Origin: Salegentibacter sp. R32
Lineage (GTDB): Bacteria > Bacteroidota > Bacteroidia > Flavobacteriales > Flavobacteriaceae
Reading direction: 5' to 3'
DNA: 64,000 bases
NCBI RefSeq assembly: GCF_008692195.1
Contig: NZ_RXOM01000032.1
Location: 186,001-250,000, forward strand
Positions 1-9,419 of the stretch are shown here, piece after piece. Position numbers and translations under genes: made by a program. How positions within the stretch are numbered: position 1 is the first letter of the stretch; the number at the start of each line of letters is the position of its first letter. Under the pieces are notes generated by a model. It searched no databases, was not told the origin of the DNA, and was given only the letters and a program-made list of their open reading frames with translations.

Positions 1-2343
1 AAGCGTTTTCTTATTGGCAATATTTCTTTCTAAGGAAAGCAATAAAGATGGCAATAATAACAAGTTTGAAAGCATAGCGAAAAGTAAGGTAGCAGAAACC
101 AATCCGCCTAAGGCTTTGGTGCCGCCAAAACTACTAATCATAAATACGGAAAAACCAAAGAACAATACAATAGAAGTATAGAACATACTTACTGTGGTTT
201 CCCGAAGTGCGGGATAAACTGATTTTTTAATCTTCCAGTTGTGGGCTTTTAGTTCTTGTCGGTATTTCGCTAAGAAGTGAATGGTGTCATCTACTGAAAT
301 TCCAAAAGCGATACTAAATACCAAAATGGTGGAAGGTTTTATGGGAATTCCCAAAAAGCCCATCATTCCGGCGGTGATGAGTAAAGGCAATAGATTAGGA
401 ACTAATGAAATGATAATCATTCTAAACGAACGGAACATCCACGCCATAAAAATAGCAATGAGCACAATAGCTAAAGCTAGAGACATCACTAGGTTTTTGA
501 CTAAATAAGTAGTTCCTTTTTGAAAGACTAAAGCACGTCCCGTCATCGTAACTTCGTAACGGTCTTCCGGGAAAATTTTATAAATTTTAGGCCAAAGGTT
601 CTCTTCTATCTTTTCCATTTCTTCTGTACCTACATCTTTCATGAAAACCGTCATCCTTGCATATTGCCCGGTAGAATCTACATAAGCATCTAGCTGGTTA
701 CTGTTTCCGTTGGAAAGTGATTTGATATAGGGAAATATAAAATTTTGTTCTTGTGAAGTGGGCAGCTGATAGTATTTTGGATTTCCGTTATAATAAGCTT
801 GTTTGGAATATTTCATCAAATCTACTACAGAAACCGGCTGCGAAAGTTCAGGGATATCTAAGAGCAATTCTTCTAACTGCTGCATCCGTTTTAAGGTAGA
901 AAGTTTTAAAACCCCTTTTTTTCTTTCAGTATTAATTAAAATTTCAAGTGGTAAAATTCCATCAAATTCTTCTTCAAAAAATTCGATATCCTGAAAGAAA
1001 CCGGTGTCCTTAGGCATATCTTCCAATAAACTTCCTGAAACCCTAATTTGGTAAATCCCAATAATACTTGCCACTAAGAAGATAAGCGAACAAATGTAAA
1101 TGGTAATTCTTCTATATTTTACGGTACGCTGAATCCAATCTACAAAACCTTCAATCCACGTTTTGCCCAAATGCTTTAAATGTTTCTCTTTGGGTCGTGG
1201 CATGTAACTGTAAATAATAGGAATAATGAGGAGGCTTAGAATGAAGATAGCCAGGATATTCACTGAAGCTACAATACCAAATTCTTTTAAAAGAGTACTT
1301 TCTGTAATAATAAAGGTCGCAAAACCAGAAGCGGTGGTAACGTTGGTCATTAAAGTAGCATTCCCTACTTTGGTAATTACCCGTTGAAGGGATTTTGCTT
1401 GGTTTCCGTGATTTTTAATTTCCTGTTGATATTTGTTGATTAGGAAAATACAGTTAGGAATTCCGATAACAATAATTAGTGGTGGAATAATAGCCGTAAG
1501 TACCGTGATTTCATAATGCAACAATCCAAGAAAACCGAAGGACCACATTACTCCAATAATTACGGTAAACATGGAAATTAAAGTGGCTCTAAATGATCTG
1601 AAAAAGAAAAAGAAAATTAAGGAAGTTACCAATAAAGCGCCACCTACAAAGAGTCCGATTTCATCGATGATGCTTTGTGAATTCAAGGTTCTGATGTAAG
1701 GCATCCCAGAAACATGAACTTCTATGTTTTGCTCTTTTTCAAAGTTTTTGATGAGCGGAACAATTTCATCTAAAATGAAAATTTTCCGCCGTTTGGAATT
1801 CACAATATCTTTTTTGATGTAAACCGCAGTTTGTACCGTATTGGTGTTTTTACTGTACACCAATCCTTCATAAAACGGAAGACTGTCAAAAAGCTCCTTT
1901 TTATAATTGGCCGCTTGTTCTTTATTAACGCGGTCTTCTTTTACTAACGGAACTAACTCAAAGCGTGGAGGATTACTAAACTTTTGAAGTTTTTTAAGTT
2001 TGCCAATCCCGATCGTGTATTCCACTTCCGGAAAGGAATCTAATTTCTCTGCAAGCTTGTTCCAAGCATTGAATTTTTCAGGGGTAAATAAAGAAGCATC
2101 GTTGGTGGCAATGAGCAATACATTTCCTTCTTCCCCAAATTGATTTAAGAATTTTTGATATTCTTGATTAATTTCGTGATGGTCCGGAAGTAAATTTGCT
2201 TCTGTATAAGAAAAGCGCATATTTTTCCATTGCATCGCTAAAAAGACGGTAATAGCCGCAATAATCACTAAAATTACAGTACGATTACGCAAAATTACGC
2301 CTGCAATGGTATTCCAAAACCCGAAACTAAAAATCTTAGACAT
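1..2343 (-). CDS. RND/MMPL-family exporter (SSD-type), 3' end outside window
   Basis: This is an inner-membrane RND-superfamily transporter of the MMPL/COG1033 type, probably exporting lipids or hydrophobic compounds; the substrate is unknown. The frame reads without a stop for 781 codons from the ATG at 2343 to the left edge, so the C-terminus is missing. It starts with MSKIFSFGF and a first membrane segment, then a large periplasmic loop containing a conserved NDASLFTPE stretch. A block of membrane segments follows, then a second periplasmic loop and a second block ending near the edge with a FGISVDDTIHF motif, the expected two-fold RND layout. A TAnnTTTG element lies just upstream. It follows the DUF5686 gene on the same strand after about 60 bases. 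Family assignment is firm; function is inferred only from the family. Confidence 0.88.
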   Translation of the reverse strand, partial: MSKIFSFGFWNTIAGVILRNRTVILVIIAAITVFLAMQWKNMRFSYTEANLLPDHHEINQEYQKFLNQFGEEGNVLLIATNDASLFTPEKFNAWNKLAEKLDSFPEVEYTIGIGKLKKLQKFSNPPRFELVPLVKEDRVNKEQAANYKKELFDSLPFYEGLVYSKNTNTVQTAVYIKKDIVNSKRRKIFILDEIVPLIKNFEKEQNIEVHVSGMPYIRTLNSQSIIDEIGLFVGGALLVTSLIFFFFFRSFRATLISMFTVIIGVMWSFGFLGLLHYEITVLTAIIPPLIIVIGIPNCIFLINKYQQEIKNHGNQAKSLQRVITKVGNATLMTNVTTASGFATFIITESTLLKEFGIVASVNILAIFILSLLIIPIIYSYMPRPKEKHLKHLGKTWIEGFVDWIQRTVKYRRITIYICSLIFLVASIIGIYQIRVSGSLLEDMPKDTGFFQDIEFFEEEFDGILPLEILINTERKKGVLKLSTLKRMQQLEELLLDIPELSQPVSVVDLMKYSKQAYYNGNPKYYQLPTSQEQNFIFPYIKSLSNGNSNQLDAYVDSTGQYARMTVFMKDVGTEEMEKIEENLWPKIYKIFPEDRYEVTMTGRALVFQKGTTYLVKNLVMSLALAIVLIAIFMAWMFRSFRMIIISLVPNLLPLLITAGMMGFLGIPIKPSTILVFSIAFGISVDDTIHFLAKYRQELKAHNWKIKKSVYPALRETTVSMFYTSIVLFFGFSVFMISSFGGTKALGGLVSATLLFAMLSNLLLLPSLLLSLERNIANKKTL

Positions 2344-2361
2344 ATCTAAAAATTACGGGCG

Positions 2362-2369
2362 CAAAGGTA
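2362..2369 (-). promoter_or_regulatory. Candidate -7 element for the RND exporter
   Basis: TACCTTTG on the minus strand matches the Bacteroidota -7 consensus TAnnTTTG and would give a short leader before the ATG at 2343. No good -33 TTTG is seen 19-21 bases upstream, so this is only a candidate. Confidence 0.4.
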
Positions 2370-2403
2370 TAAAATGCTAGGTAATAACCTATTGAAAATT
2401 GTA

Positions 2404-4848
2404 TTAAAGCTTGAAATAAAATGTGAATTTAAAAGAGATGTTATCGGTGATTTCAGGAAGGTGGTAAGCACCGTAACGATAAGCGAAATTTAACCCAAAT
2501 CCGGCAAAAATATTATTTATTTCAAAACCAGATTCGTTATAGCCATGATTAAGCGTTTTAAAGTTTACTCCAAAATGTTCGTTTTTGTCGGTCATTCCGC
2601 CAATAGCATGTCGAGTGATTAATACCAATTGAGGTTTGGAATATTTACCCAATTCAAGCGGTCTAAAAAAATGTTTTATTTGAAGGTTGGCCAACTTGTC
2701 ACTAAAAAACTCACTAAAGTACATAGTTTCAAAAGTTCTTCTTCCGGCTACTGAAAAACGTTGAAAAACACTTCCTTTGTCAGGATTGTTGGGATAAGCG
2801 TGAAAACTGTGGGTTAGGGGCAAATCGCCAAAAGCATAATTTCCTTCCAAAATAAACTGAGTAGCAGTTTGGTTTAAGCGTTTATGGGTATAATTAATTT
2901 TTGCAGCAAATTTGGTAAAAGAAAAATCACTGCCTAAAATATTATCGACTGCTTGTACTGCTTGAAATGAAAAAATAGGATAACCTTCTTTGATTTCAAT
3001 ACTCCGGTCATCGGCTTGTAAATAATCGCTAAATGGAGTCCAACGGAAAGAGGCTGTCAATAAAGTAAGTTTGTAACTGCTGAATAGTTGACCGTTGTGA
3101 TTATAAATATATCCCCGGGTTTGTTCAATACTATTGCGGGAAATTTGAAATTCGCTTAGCAGTTCCGGTAAAAAACGGTGTTGTAAACTTATTAATGATT
3201 TTCGGTATTTGTAATAATAATTAATGTTTACCAAACGAGGTTCAAATAAGGAATACACGCGGGCATCAGTGAGGTAAAAGAAACTTCCCATTTCAGCAAT
3301 ATCATCAGTATAAATTGCATTGAGCCAAGTTTGTTTTTTCTTGTTTAATAAAACACCACCACCCAGGCTGTATTTGGCTTCCCGATCTTTAAATCCGTAA
3401 ACGCCATAACCCTGAAGTCTAAACTTTTCTGAAAGATTATCATTGGTTACTCCACCTAAACCTAAGCGGAATCCTTCATAGCGGTTGTATTTGATAATCC
3501 TTCTTAAATCGAAATCAAAAAAGCCTAAAGGGAAATAACCATTGTTGAAATGCTGAACAAGTTCTATTTTTCGGTCTATGTTTTCAGCTTTAATAACGCT
3601 ATCTACTCGTTGAAAAGTCTGTTGATCTCTATTGGTAAACGGAATGGTTCTCAGGTTTTGCCAAGTGCTGTCACTGGTTTTGATGGCTTCACTGCTAAGT
3701 TGTACTTCGGCTTGCTTCTTCTTGAGGTTTACAGGAATATTAAATTCAACCTCCTGATAAGTAGTAACCGATTTTAAATAGAGTTTTTCATTTTCGGAAC
3801 TTTCTTCAGGAAGCCTACCTAAATCAATATTTCCTCCGAATATGGAAATTTCTTTTCCTTGATTTCCCGGTTTGATGGTCACGGTATTTTGCTGTGGAAA
3901 CCAGATATTTTCTTCCGGGTAGTAACTAAATTGTTCTATAGCTTCCAGATTGACTTTTCCTTTGAGTTGTGCAATGGCTTTTTGCAATCCGTAGTTTTCG
4001 GTATCAATATAGAGAACGCCTTCTAAACTGGCTACACTTTTATTTTTCTTAGGCTGAAATAAAATCACATAGGCAGGTCGGCTGGTAGTTGTGGTATCTA
4101 AAATTTTGAAATTATAATTTCTGAAGGCACTATTGGAAAGTGGGGAAGCGTATTCTGAACCAAAAACCACATAATCTTTTTCATACCAACTGTTCGACTG
4201 TACTTTAGTGGTTAAAAGTTCGTAAACAGGTTCTTTAAAACCAGCAGTTCGAGTGGCTATGATGGTTTCTTTTTCACCTTTTTTTTGTTCAAATTGAATT
4301 AAACTACTTTTTTCAGCTAAATAATTTCTTCCATCCTCAATAACTGTTTCAATCCCTACATTGGAAGAATCTGCCGTAAGGTTGAGCTCTGCTTTTTGGT
4401 TGTCTATGATGAATTTGTTATAGCTGGAATATTGATAGCTAGAAAATTTTTGCTTGGGATTGTTTTGCGGTTTTCTATCTATTGCTTCCAGAATAATAGC
4501 GTTTGCTTTATTTCCTTCGGAAGAAATAAAAACTTTGTTTAATTCTTCCGGGTTAGGTTGAAGCTGAATTTCATAAAAATCTGCTCCGTTGATTTGAACC
4601 GATTTAGAATTGTAGCCAATATAACTGATGTTAAATTGGGTGATACTATCGGAAACTTGAAACTGAAAAGTTCCATCGGCATTTATCAAAAAGCTTTCAT
4701 TGCCAGGTTGAAGTTGAATGGTGGCATAAGGTAAAGTTTGTTGGGTTTCTTGGTCTTTTACAATGCCTTCAATAAGTTGTTGTGCGTTTATCGTAGATAG
4801 CGCTAAAATGAAGCATAAAATAATAAAAGCTTGTGGGGGCTTGATCAT
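2404..4848 (-). CDS. DUF5686 / carboxypeptidase-like regulatory domain outer-membrane protein
   Basis: An 814-residue exported protein. Residues 1-22 are a signal peptide ending in the INAQQ region. Residues about 25-95 form a CarboxypepD_reg-like beta-sandwich (EGIVKDQETQQTLPYATIQL). The rest matches the DUF5686 family, with a C-terminal half rich in alternating aromatic strands (for example RYGAYHLPE near the end) typical of an outer-membrane beta-barrel. Such proteins are common in Bacteroidota and have no established substrate. It lies downstream of the frr terminator and is probably transcribed separately from the translation cluster. The start ATG at 4848 gives the signal peptide directly. 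Confidence 0.85.
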   Translation of the reverse strand: MIKPPQAFIILCFILALSTINAQQLIEGIVKDQETQQTLPYATIQLQPGNESFLINADGTFQFQVSDSITQFNISYIGYNSKSVQINGADFYEIQLQPNPEELNKVFISSEGNKANAIILEAIDRKPQNNPKQKFSSYQYSSYNKFIIDNQKAELNLTADSSNVGIETVIEDGRNYLAEKSSLIQFEQKKGEKETIIATRTAGFKEPVYELLTTKVQSNSWYEKDYVVFGSEYASPLSNSAFRNYNFKILDTTTTSRPAYVILFQPKKNKSVASLEGVLYIDTENYGLQKAIAQLKGKVNLEAIEQFSYYPEENIWFPQQNTVTIKPGNQGKEISIFGGNIDLGRLPEESSENEKLYLKSVTTYQEVEFNIPVNLKKKQAEVQLSSEAIKTSDSTWQNLRTIPFTNRDQQTFQRVDSVIKAENIDRKIELVQHFNNGYFPLGFFDFDLRRIIKYNRYEGFRLGLGGVTNDNLSEKFRLQGYGVYGFKDREAKYSLGGGVLLNKKKQTWLNAIYTDDIAEMGSFFYLTDARVYSLFEPRLVNINYYYKYRKSLISLQHRFLPELLSEFQISRNSIEQTRGYIYNHNGQLFSSYKLTLLTASFRWTPFSDYLQADDRSIEIKEGYPIFSFQAVQAVDNILGSDFSFTKFAAKINYTHKRLNQTATQFILEGNYAFGDLPLTHSFHAYPNNPDKGSVFQRFSVAGRRTFETMYFSEFFSDKLANLQIKHFFRPLELGKYSKPQLVLITRHAIGGMTDKNEHFGVNFKTLNHGYNESGFEINNIFAGFGLNFAYRYGAYHLPEITDNISFKFTFYFKL

Positions 4849-4881
4849 AAACGCAAAAATTATCAGGAGGCTAATAAAATG

Positions 4882-4908
4882 AAAAAAAGCGACAAAAACT
4901 GCCGCTTT
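4882..4908 (-). terminator. Rho-independent terminator after frr
   Basis: A 9-bp stem (AAAGCGGCA with TGTCGCTTT on the minus strand, one G.U pair) is followed by seven U residues. The G.U pair and U tract are in the right place only for minus-strand RNA, so it terminates the pyrH-frr unit. Confidence 0.85.
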
Positions 4909-4933
4909 AATTAAAATTTAGTAAATATAAACC

Positions 4934-5488
4934 TTAAACAGTCATAATTTCTTTTTCTTTATGCGTTAAGATGTTATCTATTTTAGCGATATATTTATCA
5001 GTAAGGTTCTGCACATCTACTTCTGCATTTTTCTTTTCATCTTCAGAAGCTTCTTCTAATTTTTTAATATCGTTCATGGCAGATTTACGATCGTTTCTTA
5101 CCCCGATTTTTGCTTCTTCTCCTACTGCTTTAGCTTGCTTTGCTAATTCTTTACGACGCTCTTCGGTTAATGGAGGAACACTAATAATTACACTTTCTCC
5201 ATTGTTCATTGGGTTAAAACCAAGATTTGCCATTTGAATCCCTTTTTCGATTTCAGGAATAAGTGACTTTTCAAAAGGATGAATGGAAATGGTTCTTGCG
5301 TCTGGCGTGTTTACGTTTCCTACTTGGTTTAGTGGAGTTTTAGAACCGTAATATTCTACGAGTACGCTGCTTACCATGTTGGGATTGGCTTTTCCGGCCC
5401 TGATTTTTACCAATTCTTTTTCTAGGTGCGTGATTGCTTTCTGCATCGACTCTTCAGCAGAATCGATAATAAAATTAATTTCATCCAT
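4934..5488 (-). CDS. frr: Ribosome recycling factor
   Basis: A 184-residue RRF, the normal family length. With EF-G it splits the post-termination ribosome into subunits for a new round of translation. Diagnostic stretches are KIRAGKANPNMV near residue 30, the hinge region and helical domain I ending LTDKYIAKIDNIL. It follows pyrH by about 30 bases on the same strand, the conserved pyrH-frr order, and is followed by a strong terminator. Confidence 0.98.
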   Translation of the reverse strand: MDEINFIIDSAEESMQKAITHLEKELVKIRAGKANPNMVSSVLVEYYGSKTPLNQVGNVNTPDARTISIHPFEKSLIPEIEKGIQMANLGFNPMNNGESVIISVPPLTEERRKELAKQAKAVGEEAKIGVRNDRKSAMNDIKKLEEASEDEKKNAEVDVQNLTDKYIAKIDNILTHKEKEIMTV

Positions 5489-5519
5489 AACTTATTTTTT
5501 AAACCTGTTTTAGTTCAAC

Positions 5520-6227
5520 TTATAGGTTAACTTTTGTACCAATATTTTCACCGGAAACTACTTTTACTAGGTTTCCTTCTTTATTCATGTCAAAAACAAT
5601 AATGGGCAATTCATTTTCTTGGCTAAGGGTAAATGCCGTGGTGTCCATTACTTTTAATCCTTTGTTAATTACATCTTCAAACGAAATAAAATCAAATTTA
5701 GTCGCTTGACGGTCTTTTTCTGGGTCGGAAGTGTAAATACCATCTACCCGAGTTCCTTTTAAAATAACATCTGCTTGAATTTCGATAGCTCTCAATACTG
5801 CAGCTGAGTCTGTAGTGAAGTAGGGATTTCCTGTGCCACCACCAAAAATAACCACTCGGCCTTTCTCTAAATGCCTGAGGGCTTTTCTCCTGATAAAAGG
5901 TTCTGCTACTTCATTTATCTTTACGGCAGATTGTAAACGTGTTTCCATTCCTGCATCTTCACAAGCACTTTGTAAAGCTAAGCCGTTAATTACGGTAGCA
6001 AGCATTCCCATATGGTCTCCTTGAACGCGGTCCATTCCTTTGCTTGCTCCCGCAACTCCTCTAAAGATGTTTCCGCCGCCTATGACGATAGCAACTTGTA
6101 CTCCTTGATCTACTACAGATTTTATTTCTCTTGCGTAATCTGCTAATCGTTCTGGGTCTATACCATATTGGCGTTGTCCCATTAATGCTTCACCGGAAAG
6201 TTTTAGAAGAATTCTTTTGTATTGCAT
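5520..6227 (-). CDS. pyrH: UMP kinase
   Basis: Hexameric bacterial UMP kinase (UMP + ATP to UDP + ADP) of the amino-acid-kinase fold, first step from UMP to the pyrimidine triphosphates. The N-terminus [17 protein letters not shown] carries the nucleotide-binding motif; [10 protein letters not shown] and [15 protein letters not shown] are family hallmarks. I chose the ATG at 6227, giving the usual 235 residues. An in-frame ATG at 6251 would lie inside the candidate -7 element at 6249-6256 and adds eight non-conserved residues. It forms an operon with frr. Confidence 0.97.
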   Translation of the reverse strand: MQYKRILLKLSGEALMGQRQYGIDPERLADYAREIKSVVDQGVQVAIVIGGGNIFRGVAGASKGMDRVQGDHMGMLATVINGLALQSACEDAGMETRLQSAVKINEVAEPFIRRKALRHLEKGRVVIFGGGTGNPYFTTDSAAVLRAIEIQADVILKGTRVDGIYTSDPEKDRQATKFDFISFEDVINKGLKVMDTTAFTLSQENELPIIVFDMNKEGNLVKVVSGENIGTKVNL

Positions 6228-6248
6228 AGTTTTTCTTGTCGAGTTGTG

Positions 6249-6256
6249 CAAATATA
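6249..6256 (-). promoter_or_regulatory. Candidate -7 element for pyrH-frr
   Basis: TATATTTG on the minus strand matches TAnnTTTG. It lies just downstream of the tsf terminator and about 22 bases before the chosen pyrH start, with only a T-rich -33 region. It implies pyrH-frr has its own promoter. Confidence 0.55.
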
Positions 6257-6289
6257 GTGATTATCTTAATTTGAAAAAGTCTTGTATAA

Positions 6290-6324
6290 AAAAACCACTT
6301 TCAAAATAATTGAAAGCGGTTTTT
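6290..6324 (-). terminator. Rho-independent terminator after tsf
   Basis: A 15-bp stem joins AAAAACCGCTTTCAA to TTGAAAGTGGTTTTT on the minus strand, with a 5-base loop and further U residues. The single imperfect pair is G.U only in minus-strand RNA, so it ends the tsf transcript and separates it from pyrH-frr. Confidence 0.88.
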
Positions 6325-6348
6325 GCAAAATTTTATGTTTTCAGGAAA

Positions 6349-7176
6349 TTACCCTAAAGCTACTCTTTCAAAAGCAGTAACTTCTGCATCTTTTCCTAAA
6401 TTATCTGCTACGTATTGAGAAACAGATTTTTTGTTGTCTTTAATGAATGCTTGGTGCACCAAAGTGTTGTCTTTAAAGAAACGTTTGATTTTACCTTTAG
6501 CGATATTGTCTAACATTTCTTCTGGTTTACCTTCTTGACGTAATTGGTCTTTAGCAATTTCAATTTCTTTATCGATAGTTGCTTGCTCTACACCGTCTTC
6601 ATTTAAAGCTACAGGGTTCATCGCAGCTGCTTGCATAGAAACGTCTTTAGCTACTTCTTCTGCATTGTCTCCACCTTTAGATAGACCTGTTAACACAGCA
6701 ATTTTATTACCAGCGTGGATGTATGAACCTACAAATGGGGCTTCTAAAGTTTTGAAAGCACCAATTTCGATTTTCTCTCCAATAACTCCGGTTTGTTCTG
6801 TTAATTTCTCTTCAACAGTAATACCTTTATAATCTGCAGCTAATAATTCTTCTTTAGAATTTAATCCTAAAGCTAATTCTGCAAAATCGTTAGCAAGTGC
6901 TACGAAATCGTCATTTTTAGCCACGAAGTCTGTTTCACAGTTTAAAGAAATAATCACTCCTTTGTTAGCGTCTGCATTTACTTTTGCGATGGCAGCACCT
7001 TCAGAAGAATCTCTATCGGCTCTTTTGGCAGCAACTTTTTGACCTTTTTTACGAAGGTTCTCGATAGCCGCATCAAAATCACCATCAGCTTCTACTAAAG
7101 CTTTTTTACAATCCATCATTCCAGCTCCGGTAGCTTTTCTTAATTTATTTACTTCAGCAGCAGTTATTTTTGCCAT
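6349..7176 (-). CDS. tsf: Elongation factor Ts
   Basis: A 275-residue EF-Ts, which exchanges GDP for GTP on EF-Tu. The N-terminal UBA-like domain reads MAKITAAEVNKLRKATGAGM followed by MDCKKALVEADGD; the core contains NCETDFVAKND (the EF-Tu contact TDFV region) and the internal dimerisation-type domain. It sits downstream of rpsB in the conserved order. A long inverted repeat lies in the 103-base gap between the two genes, and a strong terminator follows. Length and motifs are typical. Confidence 0.98.
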   Translation of the reverse strand: MAKITAAEVNKLRKATGAGMMDCKKALVEADGDFDAAIENLRKKGQKVAAKRADRDSSEGAAIAKVNADANKGVIISLNCETDFVAKNDDFVALANDFAELALGLNSKEELLAADYKGITVEEKLTEQTGVIGEKIEIGAFKTLEAPFVGSYIHAGNKIAVLTGLSKGGDNAEEVAKDVSMQAAAMNPVALNEDGVEQATIDKEIEIAKDQLRQEGKPEEMLDNIAKGKIKRFFKDNTLVHQAFIKDNKKSVSQYVADNLGKDAEVTAFERVALG

Positions 7177-7205
7177 GATTGTTTGTTTTTTACTTGTTAA
7201 TAAAA

Positions 7206-7254
7206 TAAGTCGTTTAGCTTACGATTTTACAACTAAAATGAGCTAAACGACTTA
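7206..7254 (-). promoter_or_regulatory. 14-bp perfect inverted repeat between rpsB and tsf
   Basis: TAAGTCGTTTAGCT (7206-7219) and its exact complement (7241-7254) enclose a 21-base loop. On the minus strand the stem is followed by ATTTTATT, a weak U tract. It could be a partial terminator/attenuator setting the rpsB:tsf ratio, or a processing or protein-binding hairpin. The structure is seen; the role is inferred. Confidence 0.6.
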
Positions 7255-7279
7255 TCATTAAATTTATAAAATTGTTATA

Positions 7280-8179
7280 TTATTTGTCCTCTTTAGAATC
7301 AGACTCTGCTTTTTCTAAAGTTTCTTGTTTAGACTCTAACTTTACGTCTTTTTTAGCTTCTTTCATCGCCTTCTTGTCTTCATCTTCTTTAGAAGGAACT
7401 TCGCCTTTTGCTGGTTGAGGAGCTTCAGCTTTTTCAGCTTTCTCTTTTTTAGTAGCAGCTTTTTGTTCTTTCTTCGCTTCTTTGTCGGCTTTTCTTTCAG
7501 TTAAACCATCTACAATCGATTCAGAAACGTAAGACATTACTTTCTGGATTGATTTAGAGGCATCGTCATTTGCTGGGATTACGTAGTCTACTTCACGAGG
7601 ATCTGAGTTGGTATCTACCATTGCAAAGATTGGAATGTTTAATTTCTGTGCTTCTTTAATTGCAATGTGCTCACGTGTAATATCTACTACGAATAATGCT
7701 CCGGGTAAACGGGTCATATCTGCAATAGAACCTAAGTTTTTCTCTAACTTAGCTCTCATACGATCTACTTGAAGACGCTCTTTTTTAGAAAGAGAGTTAA
7801 AAGTCCCGTCTTTTTTCATACGGTCTACAGAAGCCATTTTCTTAACTGCTTTACGAATGGTAACGAAATTAGTTAACATTCCACCAGGCCAACGCTCGGT
7901 GATGTATGGCATGTTTGCTTTTTTAGCTTCTTCTGCAACAATTTCTTTTGCTTGTTTTTTGGTAGCTACAAATAAGATTTTTCTACCGCTTGCTGCGATT
8001 TTGCTTAAAGCTGTAGCAGCTTCTTGCATTTTTGCAGCACTCTTATATAAGTTGATGATGTGGATGCCGTTACGCTCCATATAGATATAAGGAGCCATAT
8101 TTGGATTCCATCTTCTGGTTAAATGTCCAAAATGTACACCCGCATCAAGTAATTCTTTAACTTCTACTTTGTTTGCCAT
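7280..8179 (-). CDS. rpsB: 30S ribosomal protein S2 with charged C-terminal tail
   Basis: S2 of the small ribosomal subunit. The core (residues 1 to about 228) begins MANKVEVKELLDAGVHFGH and includes RRWNPNMAPYIYMERNGIH, the standard S2 signature, and AMVDTNSDP. The protein is 299 residues because of a roughly 70-residue Lys/Glu/Ala-rich tail (EAKKEQKAATKKEKAEKAEA and onward), which is low complexity and probably disordered. Such extensions occur in Flavobacteriia S2 proteins. It lies between rpsI and tsf on the same strand. Confidence 0.97.
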   Translation of the reverse strand: MANKVEVKELLDAGVHFGHLTRRWNPNMAPYIYMERNGIHIINLYKSAAKMQEAATALSKIAASGRKILFVATKKQAKEIVAEEAKKANMPYITERWPGGMLTNFVTIRKAVKKMASVDRMKKDGTFNSLSKKERLQVDRMRAKLEKNLGSIADMTRLPGALFVVDITREHIAIKEAQKLNIPIFAMVDTNSDPREVDYVIPANDDASKSIQKVMSYVSESIVDGLTERKADKEAKKEQKAATKKEKAEKAEAPQPAKGEVPSKEDEDKKAMKEAKKDVKLESKQETLEKAESDSKEDK

Positions 8180-8335
8180 TTTTGTAATAGTTTACGTTCT
8201 GTTGAGATAGCAATAAACAAGTGGCGATCTTTTTTCGGCCTTGCTTATTTAGATGCTAAACTAACCTCTGCCGGCTGACAGAGTAACAACAAATACTTTT
8301 TAAAAATTTTAATTTTTTGAAAAAACAATTTCCAA
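8180..8335 (-). promoter_or_regulatory. rpsI-rpsB intergenic leader with small hairpin
   Basis: This 156-base gap has no terminator-like U tract. It contains CTCTGTCAGCCGGCAGAG (minus strand), a 5-bp stem with a GC-rich loop in an otherwise AT-rich stretch. It may be an rpsB leader, possibly an S2 feedback site, or simply a spacer. I see no TAnnTTTG element, so rpsB may be read from the rplM promoter. Confidence 0.35.
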
Positions 8336-8722
8336 TTAACGTTTTGAGAATTGGAACTTCTTACGAGCTTTTTTCTGCCCGAATTTCTTACGCTCAACCA
8401 TTCTAGGATCTCTTGTAAGTAATCCTTCTGGTTTAAGGGTAGTTCTGTTTTCTGCGTCTAACTCGCACATAGCTCTGGAGATTGCTAAACGTACAGCTTC
8501 TGCTTGTCCTGTAATACCACCTCCGTTAACACTTACAGTAAGATCGAAATTACCTTCGTTACCGGTTAACATTAAAGGTTGATTTACCTTATATTGTAAA
8601 GTCCCGGTAGTAAAGTAATTGTTTAGCTCTTTTTTGTTGATGGTAATATTACCTTTACCTTCAGAAAGGTAAACACGAGCTACGGCAGTCTTTCTACGAC
8701 CAATTTTGTGAATTGTCTCCAT
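8336..8722 (-). CDS. rpsI: 30S ribosomal protein S9
   Basis: A 128-residue S9 with N-terminal IGRRKTAVARVYLSEG and the conserved C-terminus ending KARKKFQFSKR, whose terminal Lys-Arg tail reaches the P-site tRNA. Its ATG follows the rplM stop codon with no gap (8722/8723), so translation is coupled. The rplM-rpsI pair is conserved across bacteria. Confidence 0.98.
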   Translation of the reverse strand: METIHKIGRRKTAVARVYLSEGKGNITINKKELNNYFTTGTLQYKVNQPLMLTGNEGNFDLTVSVNGGGITGQAEAVRLAISRAMCELDAENRTTLKPEGLLTRDPRMVERKKFGQKKARKKFQFSKR

Positions 8723-9178
8723 TTACACAAGTTCGTTTAGGTTAATAGATTTAGGCTTTTGAGCTTCATGATCATGTTCTGAACCTACATAAACCTTTAA
8801 ATTTTTGAAAAGGGCAGATCCTAATTTGTTTTTAGGTAACATCCCTTTTACAGATTTTTCGATAAGTCTCGTAGGATCTTTCTCGAATAACTCACTAGCT
8901 TTTAAGCTTCTTTGCCCACCTGGGTAATTGGTATAACGAAGGTATTCTTTCGCATCCCATTTTTTACCGGTCAAGTTGATTTTTTCTGCATTGATAACAA
9001 TTACGTTATCTCCGCAATCAACGTGTGGGGTGTAATTTGGCTTGTACTTTCCTCTAATAAACTTTGCAGCAATAGAAGCAAGACGACCAAGCGATTGTCC
9101 TTCAGCATCTAACACGACCCATTCTTTATTTACGGTCTTTTTGTTGGCAGATACTGTTTTGTAACTTAATGTGTCCAC
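8723..9178 (-). CDS. rplM: 50S ribosomal protein L13
   Basis: A 151-residue L13, an early-assembly protein of the large subunit. Motifs WVVLDAEGQSLGRLASIAAK and HVDCGDNVIVINAEKI are diagnostic, as is GMLPKNKLG. It is the first gene of the ribosomal cluster and is preceded by the best-formed promoter in the window, with a leader of about 50 bases. Confidence 0.98.
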   Translation of the reverse strand: MDTLSYKTVSANKKTVNKEWVVLDAEGQSLGRLASIAAKFIRGKYKPNYTPHVDCGDNVIVINAEKINLTGKKWDAKEYLRYTNYPGGQRSLKASELFEKDPTRLIEKSVKGMLPKNKLGSALFKNLKVYVGSEHDHEAQKPKSINLNELV

Positions 9179-9237
9179 ACTAACTATTTTTAAAAATTAA
9201 ACATTCCATTCCCGTCCCAATTCTGGGAAACGGGGTG

Positions 9238-9268
9238 CAAATGTACAATTATAAATTTATTTAACAAG
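9238..9268 (-). promoter_or_regulatory. Promoter of the rplM-rpsI-rpsB-tsf unit
   Basis: On the minus strand CTTG (9268-9265) is followed after 19 bases by TACATTTG (9245-9238). This fits the Bacteroidota primary-sigma pattern TTTG-N19-TAnnTTTG. The start point would be near 9231. Confidence 0.8.
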
Positions 9269-9419
9269 GGGTGCGCAGTAATAATTTTATCTAATAATCC
9301 TAGCTTCCAAGTATTTGGGATTCAAAATTATAACATATTAATGAAAAACCTATTGAATTTAACTATCTTGCTCGTTGAGTATTTCATCTCAAGAAGGGAT
9401 AAAAACTTAAAACTAAATC

